Part shown: piece by piece, positions 24,827 to 35,344 of the stretch
Layout of the letters: each line of letters opens with the position of its first letter
How positions within the stretch are numbered: the stretch's first letter is position 1
From: Phyllobacteriaceae bacterium
GTDB taxonomy: Bacteria > Pseudomonadota > Alphaproteobacteria > Rhizobiales > Rhizobiaceae
NCBI GenBank assembly: GCA_002708825.1
Contig: PAPF01000007.1
Coordinates: 143,572-207,571 of the forward strand
DNA length: 64,000 nucleotides
Direction of reading: 5' to 3'
Program-made: the position numbers and the translations under genes
The notes under the pieces: model-generated
The model's database searches: none
What the model was told of the DNA's origin: nothing
The model's input: only the letters and a program-made list of their open reading frames with translations

Positions 24827-27226
24827 TCAGTGCAGGTAGGAACTGGCCAGCAGGGCGGGAAGTTCGCCGGCATGGCGCGCCAGGCCGGCGAGGCTGTCGG
24901 CGCTGACCTGGTCGGCGGTCGAGGTTGACAGGGTGGTCACGAGTTCCACGACACGGGCCTGGAACGGTGTCAGCGTGTCGCCGCCGGCTTTCGGCAGGAA
25001 GATGGCGTGATCGTTCATGGCGCGGAACTGGTGATGCGCCGAGCGCGGATTCATCTCGTCGAGCAGCAGGAGTTCGATCACCGTCTCGCGATCGGTCTCC
25101 ACCGAATAGCGCCGGCGGTGCGTCATCACCGAATCGCCGACCTCGATGGCGAGATCGAGCGCACCGGCCGGCGCGCCCTCGCCGGTGCAGTCCTGCAGCA
25201 GGCGCAGCATGGCCTGCGCCCGTTCGAGAGCGCGCCCGATCCCCAGGAACCGCCATCCGATGAACCGGTACATGTTCTCGTGCACAAGGCCGGTGAAACC
25301 GGAAATCTTGCGCAACAGCACGCTGTAGGCGCGCGCGGCGTCGTCGCCTGTCGTCACCCGGGACGCGAAGTTCACGGTCGTCTGCTTCAGGTCGACCAGC
25401 GCGTTCCAGCCGTCGATGGAAAAGCGGTCGCGCACGTTGCCCGCGCTGCGCAGCGCCGCGTCGAGATCGGCAACCAGTCCGGCCGGTACCGGAATGGCCG
25501 GATCGACACCGATGAATTCGAGCTGGCCGGCAATGTGGCTTGCCAGCGGATAGTCGGCCGAACCCGATTCCGCGATGCGCAGGTGATAGGCGCGCAGAAG
25601 GCGGATCTGGTCCTCGGCCCGCTCCACGTAGCGCCCGAGCCATAGGAGATTGTCAGCCGCCGTGGATGGCAGCGATCCGGGCTCAAGGCGGCGGACCTTA
25701 GCCCGCTTGCCGGTCAGCAGCGATTCGGCCGGGTCCGGGCGTTGCGCCACCACCCACACGTCGCTCACCGATCCGCCGCGCTGCATGGCGATCCCGGCGC
25801 TTTCCCCGGACCGCCCGATGCGGGCGAAGCCGCCGGGCATCGCCGTCCATCCGTCGCCTGTCCGGGCCAGGAACACCCTGAGGCTCATCGGGCGGGCAAC
25901 CAGCCGGCCTTCGACGAGCGCCGGCGCGGTCGACAGGGACAGGATTTCCTGCGCCGCGAGACCGGCGCCGTTCTGGCGGATCCAGTCCGGATTGACATCG
26001 CCGCCATCGACCGTCTTGCCCGCGATCACCACATCCGGGCCGTGATCGAAGGGAAGGCGGGTGGACATGGCGTTGTCGATCGTCATCCGCCCGGCATTGG
26101 CGATGGCATATTCGCGGGCGTTTTCATCGCCGCACCACCAGGTCGCGATATTGGGCAGGGCAAGTGGCTTTCCGGTGAGATGTTCTGCGATGCGAGGCGT
26201 GAAGGCCATCATGGCGCGCGCCTCCAGCACGCCGGAGCCGATCGCGTTGATCACCGTGCATGATCCCGCGCGCAGCGCGCCGAGCATGCCCGGCGTTCCG
26301 ATCCGCGATCCTTCCTCCAGTTCCAGCGGGTCCGCCCAGCCTGAATCCAGGCGGCGCCACAACACGTCGACCGGCATCAGGCCGGAGACCGTCCGCACCA
26401 TCAGCCGGTCGTTTTCCACCGTCAGGTCGGCCCCCTGCATCAGCGTGAATCCGAGATAGCGCGCGATGTAGGCGTGTTCGAAATAGGTATCGTTGAGCGG
26501 TCCCGGCGTCAGGATGGCGACCCTTCCCCGGCCGGACCCTCGCAGCGCCTCCAGCGCGTCGCGGAAGCGGCGGAAGAAACCGGCCAGGCGCATCACGTTC
26601 GTTTCGTGCATCAGGGCCGAGAAGGCGCGGTTGGTGGCCATGCGGGTCTCCAGTGCGAAGCCCGCGCCCGACGGCGCCTGGGTCCGGTCGCCGAGCACCC
26701 ACCAGTTGCCGTCCGGACCGCGTCCGATGTCGAAGGCGACATGGCGCAGGAAGGCCCCGCCGCGCGGCGTGATGCCCACCGCAGGTCGCAGCCATTCCGG
26801 GTTGGCGGCCAGCAGCGCGGGCGGCAGGAGACCTTCTGCGACGAGCCGGTTTTCGCCATAGACGTCGGCCATCATGCTTTCCAGCAGATCGGCGCGTTCG
26901 GCCAGGCCCGCCGCGATGGTTTCCCATTCGTCCTGCTCGATCATGAGCGGGACATGGCTCAGCGGCCAGTCGCGCTCCGTCGATCCTTCCTTTCCATACT
27001 GGCGGAAATAGACGCCCCCGTCGCGCAGGTACTGGTCGGCGCGGGTGAGCGCGAGGTCGAGTTCTTCCGCGCTCAACCCGGCCAGGTGCCGCAGCAGCGG
27101 ATGCCACACGGGCCGGATATTGCCCTGGAAGTCGATGAGTTCGTCCGCGATTCCGGGCAGCACCCGGTAGTCGCCGAGCAGGTGTGCCAGGTCGATGTCA
27201 GGGACATTCAGTTGCAAGTCGCTCAT
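24827..27226 (-). CDS. Circularly permuted ATP-grasp / alpha-E domain fusion protein
   Basis: A 799-aa protein. Residues 1 to about 480 form a circularly permuted ATP-grasp amidoligase domain (VYGENRLVAEGLLPPALLAA, AILTPGPLNDTYFEHAYIAR, LALPNIATWWCGDENAREYA). From about 510 on it is the helical alpha-E domain (LPSTAADNLLWLGRYVERAE). In many genomes these are two separate genes; here they are fused. ATP-grasp enzymes of this class are predicted to form amide bonds between amino acids or peptides. The ATG follows directly on the stop of the 1116-aa gene. Confidence 0.92.
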   Translation of the reverse strand: MSDLQLNVPDIDLAHLLGDYRVLPGIADELIDFQGNIRPVWHPLLRHLAGLSAEELDLALTRADQYLRDGGVYFRQYGKEGSTERDWPLSHVPLMIEQDEWETIAAGLAERADLLESMMADVYGENRLVAEGLLPPALLAANPEWLRPAVGITPRGGAFLRHVAFDIGRGPDGNWWVLGDRTQAPSGAGFALETRMATNRAFSALMHETNVMRLAGFFRRFRDALEALRGSGRGRVAILTPGPLNDTYFEHAYIARYLGFTLMQGADLTVENDRLMVRTVSGLMPVDVLWRRLDSGWADPLELEEGSRIGTPGMLGALRAGSCTVINAIGSGVLEARAMMAFTPRIAEHLTGKPLALPNIATWWCGDENAREYAIANAGRMTIDNAMSTRLPFDHGPDVVIAGKTVDGGDVNPDWIRQNGAGLAAQEILSLSTAPALVEGRLVARPMSLRVFLARTGDGWTAMPGGFARIGRSGESAGIAMQRGGSVSDVWVVAQRPDPAESLLTGKRAKVRRLEPGSLPSTAADNLLWLGRYVERAEDQIRLLRAYHLRIAESGSADYPLASHIAGQLEFIGVDPAIPVPAGLVADLDAALRSAGNVRDRFSIDGWNALVDLKQTTVNFASRVTTGDDAARAYSVLLRKISGFTGLVHENMYRFIGWRFLGIGRALERAQAMLRLLQDCTGEGAPAGALDLAIEVGDSVMTHRRRYSVETDRETVIELLLLDEMNPRSAHHQFRAMNDHAIFLPKAGGDTLTPFQARVVELVTTLSTSTADQVSADSLAGLARHAGELPALLASSYLH

Positions 27227-30200
27227 TCAGGCTCCTGCCGGACGGCGCAGGTCCAGCGTCATCGGGAATTCCGGATGCGGCATTTCGGGTAGCGGCATCC
27301 GGGCGGCGGGAGTATGGCCGGAATGTTCGAACCGCGCCAGCCTGCGCGCCTCCGCCTCGTTCGCATTGACCGGGAATGTCTCGTAATTGCGGCCGCCGGG
27401 ATGGGCGACATGATAGACGCAGCCGCCCAGCGCACGGCCCGACCACGTATCGAAGATGTCGAAGACGAGCGGCGCCTGCACCGGGATCACCGGATGAAGG
27501 GCCATGGCCGGCTGCCATGCCTTGAAGCGCACGCCACCCACGGCGACCTCCCCGGACTTGCGCATCGGGACCGGACGGTGGTTGCAGGCAACGCGGTAGC
27601 GGTCCGGGTCGGCGGCATCCAGCCGGACCTGGAGCCGTTCGGTCGAACTGTCGGTATAGCGGGCTGTGCCGCCGATGGCGCCCGTCTCGCCCAGCACATG
27701 CCACGGCTCCAGCGCCTGGCGCAGTTCCAGCTTTACGCCCTCGTATTCCACCGCGCCGCAGAACGGGAAGCGGAATTCCGCCTGCGCCTCGTACCATTCG
27801 GGCCGCAGATCGAAACCGTGGTCGCGCAGGTCAGCCAGCACGTCGAGGAAGTCTTCCCAGACGTAATGCGGCAACATGAAACGGTCGGCGAGCGCCGTGC
27901 CCCAGCGGGTGAAGTTGCCCGAAGCGGGCGATTTCCAGAACCGCGCGATCAGCGCGCGCAGCAGGACCTGCTGGGCGAGGCTCATGCGCGGGTCCGGCGG
28001 CATCTCGAAGCCACGGAACTCGACGAGACCCAGGCGGCCTGTCGGCCCGTCCGGCGAATAGAGCTTGTCGATGCAGATCTCGGATCGGTGCGTGTTGCCC
28101 GTGACATCGGTCAGCAGGTTGCGCAAGAGCCGGTCGGTCAGCCAGGGCAGGGGCGGCTCGCCTTCCGACGGGTGGGGGATCTGCGCCAGCGCGATTTCCA
28201 GTTCGTAAAGGCTGTCGTGGCGCGCCTCGTCGATGCGCGGCGCCTGGCTGGTCGGGCCGATGAAAAGGCCGGAGAACAGGTAGGACAGGCTCGGATGGCG
28301 CTGCCAATGGAGGATGAGCGACCGCAACAGGTCCGGCCGGCGCAGGAACGGGCTGTCCATCGGGGTGGCGCCGCCGACAACGACGTGGTTGCCCCCGCCC
28401 GTGCCGGTGTGCTTGCCGTCGATCATGAACTTGTCGGCGCCCAGCCGCGACAGGCGTGCCTCCTCGTAGACGCCCTGCGTGATCGACACGCACTCGTCCC
28501 AGGTTGAGGCGGGGTGAATGTTCACCTCGATCACGCCGGGATCGGGCGCGACCCGGATGACGTTGATGCGCGGGTCGGGCGGCGGCCCGTAGCCCTCGAT
28601 GTGGACACGCAGCTTCTCCTGCTCGGCCGCCGCCTCCACCGCGGCCAGCAGGTCGAGGTAATCCTCGACGGCTTCGACCGGCGGCATGAAGACGCAAAGC
28701 CGGCCGTCGCGCAACTCCACCGCAAGTGCCGTGCGCACCGCGCCGCCTGTCTCGCCGGCGTGCTGCTGGACAACGTCCTGGACATGCCCGCCCGGCGAAA
28801 AGGATGCCATTTCCTGGGCCCGGCCCGGTCGCGGCTCCGCTTCGCCCGCGTCTGGCCGGTGCGTGAACTCGGGCAGGTCACCCCTGGGCTCCGTCGGGTC
28901 GGCGATGTTGACATAGGGATATTGCGACGGCGGCACGTAGGGCAGCGAGCCGAGCGGCAGGCGGAACCCGACCGGGCTGTCGCCCGGCACCAGGAAGAGG
29001 TGGCCGCGCCTTGGCTTCCAGCGCTCCGAATGCCAGCGGCGCGTCTCCGTTGCGCGCGACTGCCAGCGCTGGACCGGCAGCACGTAGCCGGAGGGCTCGG
29101 TCAGGCCACGGTCGAACACGCGGGCGATGCGGCGGCGCTCCTCCGGGTCCTTGAGCTTTGAATTCCCGGGCGTGACGTTTTCCGGAAGATTGGCTTCCTT
29201 GAGCAGCCATTCTGCGGGGTCCTCGAAGGCGGGAACGACGAAGTCGCGGTCCACGGCAAGCTGGCCGGCCACGGCGCGCAGCAGACGCTCGGCGTCGCCG
29301 ATGCCGGCGCCGGGGTCGTCATGCTCGCCCGCGATCAGGCTTGCGTTGCGCCAGACCGGCTTGCCGTCGCGCCGCCAGAACAGCGAGAAGGTCCAGCGCG
29401 GCAGGCTTTCGCCGGGATACCACTTGCCCTGGCCGTAATGCAGCAGCCCGCCCGGCGCGAAACGGCCGCGCAGGCGCCGGATCAGCGTGTCGGCGAGGCC
29501 CCGCTTCATCGGGCCGACGGCTTCCGTGTTCCATTCCGCCGATTCGAAATCGTCGATGGAAACGAAGGTCGGCTCGCCGCCCATGGTGAGGCGGACATCG
29601 CCCGCCTGAAGTTCGGCCTCGACCTTGCGGCCCAGCGCATCGAGCGCTTCCCAGGAATCCTGCGGGAATGGCTTGGTGATGCGTGGATGTTCGGAGACGC
29701 GGGCGACGTGCATATCGAAGGCGAAATCGACCTGCGGCACGCCGGACGAGGAGAACCCGCCGGCGATCGGCGCGGCATTGCGGTAATGCGGTGTGGCGGC
29801 AAGCGGGATGTGGCTTTCGCCAGTCAAGAGGCCCGATGTCGGATCGAGCCCGATCCAGCCTGCGCCGGGCAGGTAGACCTCTGCCCAGGCATGCAGGTCG
29901 GTAAAGTCGTGATCGGTGCCGGCCGGCCCGTCGAGCGCCACGAGATCCGGCTTGAGCTGGATGAGATAGCCGGACACGAAGCGCGCGGCAAAGCCCAGGT
30001 TGCGCAGCACCTCGACCAGCAGCCAGGAGGAATCGCGGCATGATCCGCTGGCCTTTTCCAGCGTTTCCTCCGGCGTCTGCACGCCCGCTTCCATGCGGAT
30101 CAGGTAGTCCGTCTCTTCCGAAATGCGCCGGTTGAGGTCGACGATGAAATCCACCGTTCCCTTGCGGCCGCGGTCGATCGTGTCGAGAAAGGCGGCCAGG

Positions 30201-30577
30201 CGCGGCGTCAGCGGTTGCGCCGTCCGGTAGATGGACAGGTCGTCGCGCAGGTCCTCCGGATAATCGAAAGGCCACGCCTCCGCCGATTCCTCCACGAAGA
30301 AGTCGAACGGGTTGTAGACCGTCATGTCTGCGACGAGGTCGACCTCGATCTTCAGTTCCGTCACCGGATTGGGAAACACGAAGCGTGCCAGCCAGTTGCC
30401 GTATGGATCCTGCTGGTGATTGACGAAATAGCCCTCCGGCGAAACCTTCAGCGAGTGGGATATGACGCGCGTTCGCCCGTGCGGCGCCGGGCGCAGCCGG
30501 ATGATCTGCGGCCCCAGCATGACCGGACGGTCATACCGGTAGTGGGTGAGGTGGTAGACTTGCGCTTTGATGGACAT
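27227..30577 (-). CDS. Transglutaminase N-domain / DUF2126 large protein
   Basis: A 1116-aa cytoplasmic protein. Residues 1-260 are a transglutaminase-like unit with Cys180 ([10 protein letters not shown]), His229 ([10 protein letters not shown]) and Asp245 (GLDPTSGL). The remaining ~850 residues are the DUF2126 region, with conserved stretches such as [20 protein letters not shown], a Pro-rich linker, and [15 protein letters not shown]. The latter resembles glutamine-synthetase/amidoligase-type metal and nucleotide sites, but that is inference. ATG 30577 opens the bacterial transglutaminase N domain. It is first in the operon, and all three genes abut within 2 bases. Confidence 0.92.
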   Translation of the reverse strand: MSIKAQVYHLTHYRYDRPVMLGPQIIRLRPAPHGRTRVISHSLKVSPEGYFVNHQQDPYGNWLARFVFPNPVTELKIEVDLVADMTVYNPFDFFVEESAEAWPFDYPEDLRDDLSIYRTAQPLTPRLAAFLDTIDRGRKGTVDFIVDLNRRISEETDYLIRMEAGVQTPEETLEKASGSCRDSSWLLVEVLRNLGFAARFVSGYLIQLKPDLVALDGPAGTDHDFTDLHAWAEVYLPGAGWIGLDPTSGLLTGESHIPLAATPHYRNAAPIAGGFSSSGVPQVDFAFDMHVARVSEHPRITKPFPQDSWEALDALGRKVEAELQAGDVRLTMGGEPTFVSIDDFESAEWNTEAVGPMKRGLADTLIRRLRGRFAPGGLLHYGQGKWYPGESLPRWTFSLFWRRDGKPVWRNASLIAGEHDDPGAGIGDAERLLRAVAGQLAVDRDFVVPAFEDPAEWLLKEANLPENVTPGNSKLKDPEERRRIARVFDRGLTEPSGYVLPVQRWQSRATETRRWHSERWKPRRGHLFLVPGDSPVGFRLPLGSLPYVPPSQYPYVNIADPTEPRGDLPEFTHRPDAGEAEPRPGRAQEMASFSPGGHVQDVVQQHAGETGGAVRTALAVELRDGRLCVFMPPVEAVEDYLDLLAAVEAAAEQEKLRVHIEGYGPPPDPRINVIRVAPDPGVIEVNIHPASTWDECVSITQGVYEEARLSRLGADKFMIDGKHTGTGGGNHVVVGGATPMDSPFLRRPDLLRSLILHWQRHPSLSYLFSGLFIGPTSQAPRIDEARHDSLYELEIALAQIPHPSEGEPPLPWLTDRLLRNLLTDVTGNTHRSEICIDKLYSPDGPTGRLGLVEFRGFEMPPDPRMSLAQQVLLRALIARFWKSPASGNFTRWGTALADRFMLPHYVWEDFLDVLADLRDHGFDLRPEWYEAQAEFRFPFCGAVEYEGVKLELRQALEPWHVLGETGAIGGTARYTDSSTERLQVRLDAADPDRYRVACNHRPVPMRKSGEVAVGGVRFKAWQPAMALHPVIPVQAPLVFDIFDTWSGRALGGCVYHVAHPGGRNYETFPVNANEAEARRLARFEHSGHTPAARMPLPEMPHPEFPMTLDLRRPAGA

Positions 30578-30650
30578 GGTTTCTGGCCGGACGGGCTTGC
30601 CGCCCCCTGTTGACGAGGATGGTGACGAGCCCCGGACCAAAGCCGGAAGT

Positions 30651-30682
30651 TGACCCATGTTTCAGTTATGTTTGATGGGTCA
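30651..30682. promoter_or_regulatory. Inverted repeat between the transglutaminase operon and the TRAP operon
   Basis: TGACCCAT (30651-30658) and ATGGGTCA (30675-30682) form a perfect 8-bp dyad with a 16-base centre, in the 236-bp divergent spacer. The centre contains ATGTTT repeated at an 11-base period. This is the look of a dimeric regulator's operator. No regulator gene is adjacent, and which operon it controls is not determined. Confidence 0.55.
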
Positions 30683-30813
30683 TGCCCCGGTCAAGACACC
30701 GCTGATTCCTGAGATGGGCGGCCGCCGGACGCCGGGAGGTCCGTGACAACGCCGCCGTGTCGCGCTAGAAGCGCTGCATCGCTGCCCGGGAGGGGGCGGC
30801 AAACGGGGAATAC

Positions 30814-31299
30814 ATGCAAACATTCGCTGACTGGCTGCACAGGATCACGCTCGGGCTTTGCCTTGCGCTGTTCGCGGTCATGTTCGTTGGCCAGATCGCC
30901 GTCGTCCTTCTGCGCTACGTGATGGGCATAGGGTTCCTGGAACTGCAGGATGCCGTCATCTACGCATTCGCCTGCCTCGTCGTCCTCACCATTCCGCTCG
31001 CCATGCGCCATGACCGCCATGTGCGCGTGGACGTGCTGCGCGAGCACCAGTCGCCGCGTGCCCGCCGCGTGACAGACAGGGCGGGGCATCTCGTCTTCAC
31101 CCTGCCTGTCTTCGCGCTGGTCGCCGTCGATGCCTGGCCGCTGGTCACTGCCTCCTGGGCCATCCGCGAGGGATCGCTCGAAACGGGCGGCCTGCCGGGC
31201 CTTTTCCTCGTCAAGTCGGCGGTCCTTGTCATGTGCGGCCTCGTCATCCTGCTCGCACTCGCCGATCTCGTTGCCGGAAACCGTGATGACGCAGGTTGA
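30814..31299 (+). CDS. TRAP transporter small permease (DctQ-type)
   Basis: A 161-aa inner-membrane protein with four predicted membrane helices (about residues 10-32, 45-67, 87-110, 133-155), the DctQ architecture, and the typical LLRYVMGIGFLELQDA stretch. It pairs with the large permease, whose start lies 14 bases inside this gene, to drive sodium-coupled uptake delivered by the periplasmic DctP protein. Confidence 0.93.
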   Translation: MQTFADWLHRITLGLCLALFAVMFVGQIAVVLLRYVMGIGFLELQDAVIYAFACLVVLTIPLAMRHDRHVRVDVLREHQSPRARRVTDRAGHLVFTLPVFALVAVDAWPLVTASWAIREGSLETGGLPGLFLVKSAVLVMCGLVILLALADLVAGNRDDAG

Positions 31300-32851
31300 A
31301 ATCGAGACCCTCTGGGTCACCATTCTCGGCCTGTCGCTGCTGGCGGGCATCCTGTCCGGCCTGCCGGTCATCTTTGTCATTGCCGGCATTCCGACGCTGA
31401 TCGGCTTCATCGCCCACGGCTTCGGCCATTTCGACCTTGCCTATTTCCAGGCGGTGCCGCAGCGCATCTTCGGCGTCATGGAAAACCGGCTGCTGATCGC
31501 CGTGCCGCTTTTCGTGATGATGGGCGTGCTGCTGGAACGCTCGCGCCAGGCCGAGCGCATGCTGGAAAACATCAACCGCCTGTTCGGCGGCAGCCGCACC
31601 GCGCTTGCGCTCTCCGTCCTGTTCGTCTCCACGCTGATCGCCGCCTCCACCGGCATCATCGGCGCCACCATCGTGGCGCTCGGCACGATCAGCCTGCCGA
31701 GCCTGCTGCGTGCAGGCGTCGATGACCGCACAGCCAGCGGCCTTATCTGCGCCAGCGGCACGCTGGGCCAGATCATCCCGCCATCCATCGTGCTCATCCT
31801 GCTCGGCGACCAGGTCTCCAACGCCTATATCGAGGCGCAACAGACCGTCGGCAATTTCGCGCCCGATTCGGTCACCATCGGCGACCTCTTCGCCGGTGCG
31901 TTGCTGCCGGGACTTCTTCTCGTCGGCCTCTATGCGCTCTACACCGTCTATCGCCTGCGCGGCGCGCCCGCCGCCGAACGCACGGAAGCGCCCGCCGAGC
32001 GCATCGAAATGGCCGAGGCGCTCGCCGGCATCCTGCCGAGCCTCCTCCTGATCTTCGCCGTGCTAGGCTCGATCCTGTTCGGCATCGCCACGCCGACCGA
32101 GGCGGCCGGCGTCGGCGTGGCGGGAACGATCCTGATCGCCGCGGCGCAGGTTTCCCCCGCCATGGCGCGCACGGCGGCGGCCACCGGCCTGCTGGCCGTC
32201 GCGCTCGTTCTGGCCAGCATTGCCGGTTTCCTGCGGGTGGATTTCTCCACCGGTCACCTGGCGCTGACGGGCCGGACATTGGTCACGACCGTGCTCCTGG
32301 CAGTGCTCGGCGCTGCTTTGGCGTGGCACGCCCTCGCGCTCGTTCGCGCACGCATCCTCGTTCCCGCGGTCACCGAGACGCTGATGGTCTCGGGCATGAT
32401 CTTCGGCATCATCATCGCCGCGAGCATCCTGTCGCTTGTCTTCCGCGGCTTTCGCGGCGACGAACTGGTGGCCGAACTGATGAACGGCGTGCCGGGCGGC
32501 GCCTGGGGCATGCTGATCGCCACCATGCTGGTGATCTTCCTGCTCGGCTTCATCCTGGAATTCGTCGAGATCATCTTCATCGTGATCCCGATCGTCGGCC
32601 CCATCATTCTTCAGGAGGACATCAGCCCGGTCTGGTTCGCCATCCTGATCGCGATGAACCTGCAGACATCGTTCCTGACGCCGCCCTTCGGCTTCGCGCT
32701 TTTCTACTACAGGTCCGTCGCGCCGCCGCGCATTCGTACCGTGACGATCTATCGCGCCATAATTCCGTTTGTCATCATACAGTTGATCGCAATAGTGTGT
32801 CTTGCCATGTTCCCGGCGCTGGCAACCTGGCTGCCGGACGTGCTGTTCTGA
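31286..32851 (+). CDS. TRAP transporter large permease (DctM-type)
   Basis: A 521-aa polytopic protein of the DctM family, with SGTLGQIIPPSIVLILLGDQ (read here as ASGTLGQIIPPSI) and MNLQTSFLTPPFGFALFYYR as hallmarks. Usual DctM length is about 430 residues. The extra length is a hydrophobic segment near residues 310-380 (LLAVALVLASIAGFLRVDFS, TTVLLAVLGAALAWHALAL), as seen in the mannitol/keto-acid-type large permeases. Start ATG 31286, overlapping the dctQ-like stop. Confidence 0.93.
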   Translation: MTQVEIETLWVTILGLSLLAGILSGLPVIFVIAGIPTLIGFIAHGFGHFDLAYFQAVPQRIFGVMENRLLIAVPLFVMMGVLLERSRQAERMLENINRLFGGSRTALALSVLFVSTLIAASTGIIGATIVALGTISLPSLLRAGVDDRTASGLICASGTLGQIIPPSIVLILLGDQVSNAYIEAQQTVGNFAPDSVTIGDLFAGALLPGLLLVGLYALYTVYRLRGAPAAERTEAPAERIEMAEALAGILPSLLLIFAVLGSILFGIATPTEAAGVGVAGTILIAAAQVSPAMARTAAATGLLAVALVLASIAGFLRVDFSTGHLALTGRTLVTTVLLAVLGAALAWHALALVRARILVPAVTETLMVSGMIFGIIIAASILSLVFRGFRGDELVAELMNGVPGGAWGMLIATMLVIFLLGFILEFVEIIFIVIPIVGPIILQEDISPVWFAILIAMNLQTSFLTPPFGFALFYYRSVAPPRIRTVTIYRAIIPFVIIQLIAIVCLAMFPALATWLPDVLF

Positions 32852-32900
32852 TTTTGCCCCTCCCTTGCAGGACGGGCCTTGTTCCAGGAAGGAGGAACCC

Positions 32901-33965
32901 ATGAAACGCCGTGAATTCCTGAAAGGTGCCGCGGTTGCGGCGCCGGTGGCTGCCCTCGCCACGCCCGCCATCGCGCAGGGAAAGATCGAGTGGAAGATGC
33001 CCACCTCGTTTCCCGCCAAGGCGCCGGGCGTTGGCACCAACGCCACGACCTTCGCCCAGCGCGTCGCCGACATGTCCGACGGCCAGTTGACGCTCAAGGT
33101 GTTTTCGGGCGGCGAACTCGTCCCGCCCTTCGGCGTCGAGGATGCCGTCCAGCAGGGCACGGCCGAGATCGGCCACTCCACGCCCTATTACGCGGCCTCC
33201 AAGAACACCGCGCTGCACTTCTTCTCCGCCGTGCCGTTCGGCATGACAGCGGTCGAGACCACCGCATGGCTGCGCCACGGCGGCGGCCAGGACCTGTGGA
33301 ACGAGATCTATGCCGCGCGCGGCCTCGTGCCCTTCTACAGCGGCAATTCCGGCGTGCAGGCCGCCGGCTGGTTCAAGAACCCGGTCACGAAACTGGAAGA
33401 CCTGTCGGGCCTCAACATGCGCATCGCCGGCCTTGGCGGCGAAGCCATGCGCAAGGTGGGCGTCAACGCCGTCCTGCTGCCGCCGCCCGAGATCTTCTCG
33501 GCCTTCCAGTCCGGCGCCATCGATGCCGCCGAGTGGGTCGGACCCATGCTCGACCAGGCCTTCGGCCTGCAGAAGGTCGCCAAGCATTGCTATGTGCCCG
33601 CTTTCCACGAACCCTCCGCCGGCCTCGAGATCGTGGTCAACAAGGATGCCTGGGACAGCCTGCCCAAGCACCTGCAGGCCATCATCACCAACGCCGCCGA
33701 CGCGGCCAACACCGAGACGATGGCCCAGTTCGACTATTTCAACGCGCTGGCGATGAAGCAGCTTGAAGAGGCCGGCGTGGAATTCGGCACATTCCCCGAC
33801 GATGTCGTGGCTGCCCTGAAAAAGGCGTCCGGCGAGGTCATGGCCGAGAATGCCGATGCGAATCCGGACTTCAAGAAGGTCATGGACAGCTACAATGCCT
33901 TCCTCGACCTTGCCCGCCCCTACGGGGTGAAGGTCAAGGCGCCGGTCTTCTCGCAGCGCGGATGA
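32901..33965 (+). CDS. TRAP transporter substrate-binding protein (DctP, TakP-like)
   Basis: A 354-aa periplasmic binding protein with a twin-arginine signal (MKRREFLKGAAVAAPVAALA, cleavage after PAIAQ near residue 26). The conserved arginine block LNMRIAGLGGEAMRKVG and the GAIDAAEWVGPMLDQAFGL segment match the TakP subfamily, whose characterised members bind 2-oxo acids, so an alpha-keto acid or related carboxylate is the likely ligand. GGAGGAACCC precedes the ATG. It is the last gene of the operon, before a strong terminator. Confidence 0.93.
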   Translation: MKRREFLKGAAVAAPVAALATPAIAQGKIEWKMPTSFPAKAPGVGTNATTFAQRVADMSDGQLTLKVFSGGELVPPFGVEDAVQQGTAEIGHSTPYYAASKNTALHFFSAVPFGMTAVETTAWLRHGGGQDLWNEIYAARGLVPFYSGNSGVQAAGWFKNPVTKLEDLSGLNMRIAGLGGEAMRKVGVNAVLLPPPEIFSAFQSGAIDAAEWVGPMLDQAFGLQKVAKHCYVPAFHEPSAGLEIVVNKDAWDSLPKHLQAIITNAADAANTETMAQFDYFNALAMKQLEEAGVEFGTFPDDVVAALKKASGEVMAENADANPDFKKVMDSYNAFLDLARPYGVKVKAPVFSQRG

Positions 33966-34390
33966 CGCAGGCGGGCAGGGCGGCCGCCGTCCTGCCATGT
34001 TTCATGAAGCACCCCGCGCAGCACATTGCCCGCGCGGGGTGTTTTCGTTCTGCGAGGCCCACCCCCGGCAATCGGGAGGTCGGAAACCGGAAACGGGCGA
34101 ACGAATGGCGGCGCCATGCGTAGACCATCACATGGCGAGGAACCGTTGACGCCACGGCAGGCGTCGTATCGTGGGCATGCGCGGGTTTTGGGCAGGGGCG
34201 ACAATCTTTTGCCTTATATCACCATTGTTGCTCTTGCGTCCTGCCACCCGCTGGGCTAACCCTCGCCGCGTTGCAACAAGCGTTGCGGCCAGGCCCGCCG
34301 GTCTGCCTCCGCGCCCCTTTGGAAGGGCCGCGTCGATCCACGAGGCACGACCCCCGGATCGCCGACCGCAACCGGCAAGAAAGCAAGGGC
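33966..34390. other. Intergenic region between the TRAP and nuo operons
   Basis: A 425-bp gap. It holds the TRAP terminator (34010-34045) and must contain the nuo promoter. The best sigma-70-like match I can see is TTGACG (34146-34151) with TATCGT (34167-34172), a 15-base spacer that is too short, so I do not assign it. A TTATAT at 34212-34217 lacks a matching -35. No gene or RNA recognised. Confidence 0.45.
34010..34045 (+). terminator. Rho-independent terminator of the TRAP operon
   Basis: A perfect 10-bp stem CACCCCGCGC/GCGCGGGGTG, a 12-base loop and TTTT, 45 bases after the DctP stop codon. Confidence 0.9.
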
Positions 34391-34756
34391 ATGAACGATC
34401 TCCTCAGCTCATACCTGCCGGTCATCATCTTCCTGGGACTGTGCCTTGTCATCGGCCTCGCGCTGATGTTCGCGCCATTCGTGCTGGCTTACAAGAACCC
34501 GGATCCCGCGAAGCTCTCGGCCTACGAGTGCGGCTTTGACGCCTTCGACGATGCGCGCATGAAGTTCGACGTGCGCTATTATCTCGTCGCCATTCTCTTC
34601 ATCATCTTCGACCTCGAAGTCGCCTTCCTGTTTCCCTGGGCCGTATCCTTCGGCGAGATCGGCTGGTTCGGCTTCTGGTCGATGATGGTTTTCCTGGCCG
34701 TCCTGACCATCGGCTTCATCTATGAATGGAAAAAGGGAGCGCTGGAATGGGATTGA
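34391..34756 (+). CDS. nuoA: NADH-quinone oxidoreductase subunit A
   Basis: A 121-aa membrane subunit with three helices, and the conserved cysteine loop [20 protein letters not shown] between helices 1 and 2 near the quinone channel. ATG 34391 gives [16 protein letters not shown]; the longer open frame is not family sequence. It is first in the nuo operon and overlaps nuoB by 10 bases. Confidence 0.97.
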   Translation: MNDLLSSYLPVIIFLGLCLVIGLALMFAPFVLAYKNPDPAKLSAYECGFDAFDDARMKFDVRYYLVAILFIIFDLEVAFLFPWAVSFGEIGWFGFWSMMVFLAVLTIGFIYEWKKGALEWD

Positions 34757-35328
34757 CCGACAACACCACGACGCTGATCGCGCCCCAGCCGAAAGGGATC
34801 ATCGATCCCAACACGGGCAAGCCGGTCGGCTCCGATGACGCCTTCTTCGGCGAGATCAACGCCGAGCTTTCCGACAAGGGCTTCATCGTCACCTCCACCG
34901 ATGCGCTCGTCACCTGGGCGCGCACCGGTTCGCTGATGTGGATGACCTTCGGCCTCGCCTGCTGCGCGGTGGAACTGATGCAGGTTTCCATGCCGCGCTA
35001 TGACGTCGAGCGCTTCGGAACCGCGCCGCGCGCCAGTCCGCGCCAGTCCGACGTCATGATCGTCGCCGGCACGCTGACCAACAAGATGGCGCCGGCCATG
35101 CGCCGCGTCTACGACCAGATGCCCGAGCCGCGCTACGTCATCTCCATGGGTTCGTGCGCCAATGGCGGCGGCTACTACCATTATTCCTATTCGGTGGTGC
35201 GCGGCTGCGACCGCATCGTGCCGGTGGACATCTATGTCCCGGGCTGCCCACCCACCGCCGAGGCGCTTCTCTACGGCATCCTGCTGCTGCAGAAGAAGAT
35301 CCGCCGCACAGGCACCATCGAACGCTGA
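34747..35328 (+). CDS. nuoB: NADH-quinone oxidoreductase subunit B (cluster N2)
   Basis: A 193-aa peripheral-arm subunit carrying the terminal [4Fe-4S] cluster N2. The ligands are the tandem cysteines in GLACCAVEL, with [20 protein letters not shown] and [14 protein letters not shown] completing the site. ATG 34747 gives the usual MGLTDN N-terminus and overlaps the end of nuoA. Confidence 0.98.
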   Translation: MGLTDNTTTLIAPQPKGIIDPNTGKPVGSDDAFFGEINAELSDKGFIVTSTDALVTWARTGSLMWMTFGLACCAVELMQVSMPRYDVERFGTAPRASPRQSDVMIVAGTLTNKMAPAMRRVYDQMPEPRYVISMGSCANGGGYYHYSYSVVRGCDRIVPVDIYVPGCPPTAEALLYGILLLQKKIRRTGTIER

Positions 35329-35344
35329 GAGGACGCATCCGGCC

